NCBI GenBank assembly: GCA_900541315.1
Contig: UQJF01000141.1
Span: 1-7,170 of the forward strand
Source: an uncultured Clostridium sp.
Lineage (GTDB): Bacteria > Bacillota > Clostridia > Lachnospirales > Lachnospiraceae
Direction: 5' to 3'
DNA length: 7,170 nucleotides
Each line of letters begins with the position of its first letter. Positions within the stretch are counted from its first letter, which is position 1. A program made the translations under genes and the position numbers. The notes under the pieces were generated by a model that was not told where the DNA came from, made no database searches, and saw nothing but the letters and a program-made list of their open reading frames with translations. Positions 6,473 to 7,170 of this stretch are shown piece after piece.

Positions 6473-7057
6473 TTACCTCAATCTTCCTCCGTCATAACGG
6501 CGCAGCAGCTGTATGTGACGGCGCAGGGCTGAAATCTGCTCTGTTTTTGTCTTTCCTGTTTCCGGCTGCAGATCTAATGACAGGAAAATGCAGTCCAGCT
6601 CTCTCTGGGTCACATGTCCTTCCATCTGTTTTAATACTGCCAGCCGGTCTTCCAGGCGGTCAGCATCCAAAAAACGTTCCAGCCATTCATGTCCCATAGG
6701 TTCTTCCTCCGGCTGGTTCTTATTATCATATTCTGCATTATTTTCAACAGCTGCTGCATATCCACAATCTTCACTGTTTTCTGCAGCCGGTTCATTCCCA
6801 TTTTTTTCCAGTTTATCCATCTGTCCCGGAAACGCCTGTTCAAAACGGTATTCCTGTACAGCATCTGGATATTTTTTCCGGTCCACCGGGCTTATAAACA
6901 TTTCCAATGGTCTTACATACACCTGGTAATCCCCATAAAGCGCCTGATAAACTACCATTTTTTCTCCTGTTTCTGAATGAGTGGCCACTGCTATAACCTG
7001 ATATAATTTATTTTTAAAATGCCTGTAAAAGGTTCCAGGCTGCGGGATTCTGTTCAT
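6473..7057 (-). CDS. DUF1653 domain protein, function unknown
   Basis: This 194-residue protein has no signal peptide or membrane segment and is probably cytoplasmic. Residues about 4-73 form a DUF1653 domain: [36 protein letters not shown] and YVRPLEMF are its typical blocks. Residues about 80-120 are an acidic linker rich in Glu, Asn and Ala, probably disordered. Residues about 124-194 form a second predicted helical, charged region that ends [10 protein letters not shown] recognise no named domain there. The biochemical role of DUF1653 is unknown. The gene ends 2 nt before uvrC, and its last codons (TTG AGG TAA) supply the uvrC ribosome binding site, so the two are very likely co-expressed; that is only weak evidence for a repair role. 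AAGGAG at 7072-7077 is 14 nt from the ATG, which is long, but no better in-frame start is visible. Confidence 0.9.
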   Translation of the reverse strand: MNRIPQPGTFYRHFKNKLYQVIAVATHSETGEKMVVYQALYGDYQVYVRPLEMFISPVDRKKYPDAVQEYRFEQAFPGQMDKLEKNGNEPAAENSEDCGYAAAVENNAEYDNKNQPEEEPMGHEWLERFLDADRLEDRLAVLKQMEGHVTQRELDCIFLSLDLQPETGKTKTEQISALRRHIQLLRRYDGGRLR

Positions 7058-7085
7058 AGTTATGCAATATACTCCTTTTGTCTAT

Positions 7086-7170
7086 ACTCAAATTCTCCCG
7101 TGCTAAAGCGCTTTGCTAGTACATCGTTTCGTAAATAACTGTACGAATCACGTAGGATGCGGATTTGAGT
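7086..7170. repeat. Inverted-repeat structure, cut by the window edge
   Basis: ACTCAAAT (7086-7093) and ATTTGAGT (7163-7170) form a perfect 8-bp inverted pair ending at the last base of the window. Between them are a perfect 10-bp palindrome AAAGCGCTTT (7105-7114) and a 6-bp stem TTCGTA/TACGAA (7128-7133/7142-7147, 8-nt loop). CGTG (7099-7102) can also pair with CACG (7149-7152). The arm motif ATTTGAGT also occurs in repeat copy 1 at 53-60, so this may be a variant of the same element class with a larger inner domain. It lies upstream of the DUF1653-uvrC genes, where a promoter is expected, but I could not place one with confidence. Confidence 0.6.

Noticed and set aside
1..7170. tRNA, rRNA, CRISPR array, transposase gene or known riboswitch
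   Set aside because: No cloverleaf, no regularly spaced repeats, no mobile-element protein and no riboswitch core I recognise; the two 116-bp repeats are 3.4 kb apart and are not an array.

Overview
The window looks like chromosomal core sequence from a low-to-moderate GC Bacillota, most likely class Clostridia and probably family Lachnospiraceae. This rests on the gene order (a DUF1653 protein, uvrC, hprK, murB, rapZ, whiA, then an HPr-like gene), on strong GGAGG-type ribosome binding sites, and on the protein sequences. The genus cannot be fixed from the sequence alone. All seven genes are on the minus strand, so they are transcribed from the right end of the window towards the left. I see no convincing gene on the plus strand.

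In transcription order: (1) 7170-7058 is intergenic and holds an inverted-repeat structure that runs into the window edge. (2) A DUF1653 protein (7057-6473) and uvrC (6470-4551) are separated by 2 nt. (3) A 90-bp gap contains a plausible promoter and a perfect 10-bp tandem repeat, followed by hprK (4460-3522). (4) A 200-bp gap contains one copy of a 116-bp structured repeat (3509-3394). (5) murB, rapZ, whiA and an HPr/Crh-like gene (3321-219) are packed tightly, with a 4-bp murB/rapZ overlap. (6) A rho-independent terminator (170-137) closes the cluster, and a second copy of the repeat (116-1) lies just beyond it.

The genes link carbon regulation to the cell envelope and to DNA repair. HprK is the Ser46 kinase/phosphorylase of HPr-type proteins, and its probable substrate is encoded at the end of the same cluster. 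That protein keeps Ser46 but has Glu where phosphocarrier HPr has catalytic His15. With its position directly after whiA, this marks it as Crh-like (regulatory) rather than a sugar-transport phosphocarrier. MurB makes a peptidoglycan precursor, RapZ is a nucleotide-binding regulator, WhiA is a DNA-binding protein tied to cell division, and UvrC is the nuclease of nucleotide excision repair. The yvcK-type gene usually found between rapZ and whiA in Bacillus is absent.

The most unusual non-coding content is the pair of 116-bp repeats. They are collinear, about 90% identical, and in the same orientation. Each folds into a fully symmetric 67-nt hairpin. Two base pairs differ between the copies by compensatory changes, which points to selection on the structure or spread of a folded mobile sequence. 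Most of the non-Watson-Crick pairs are G-T wobbles only when the plus strand is read, the strand opposite to the genes. I do not recognise a named family for it.
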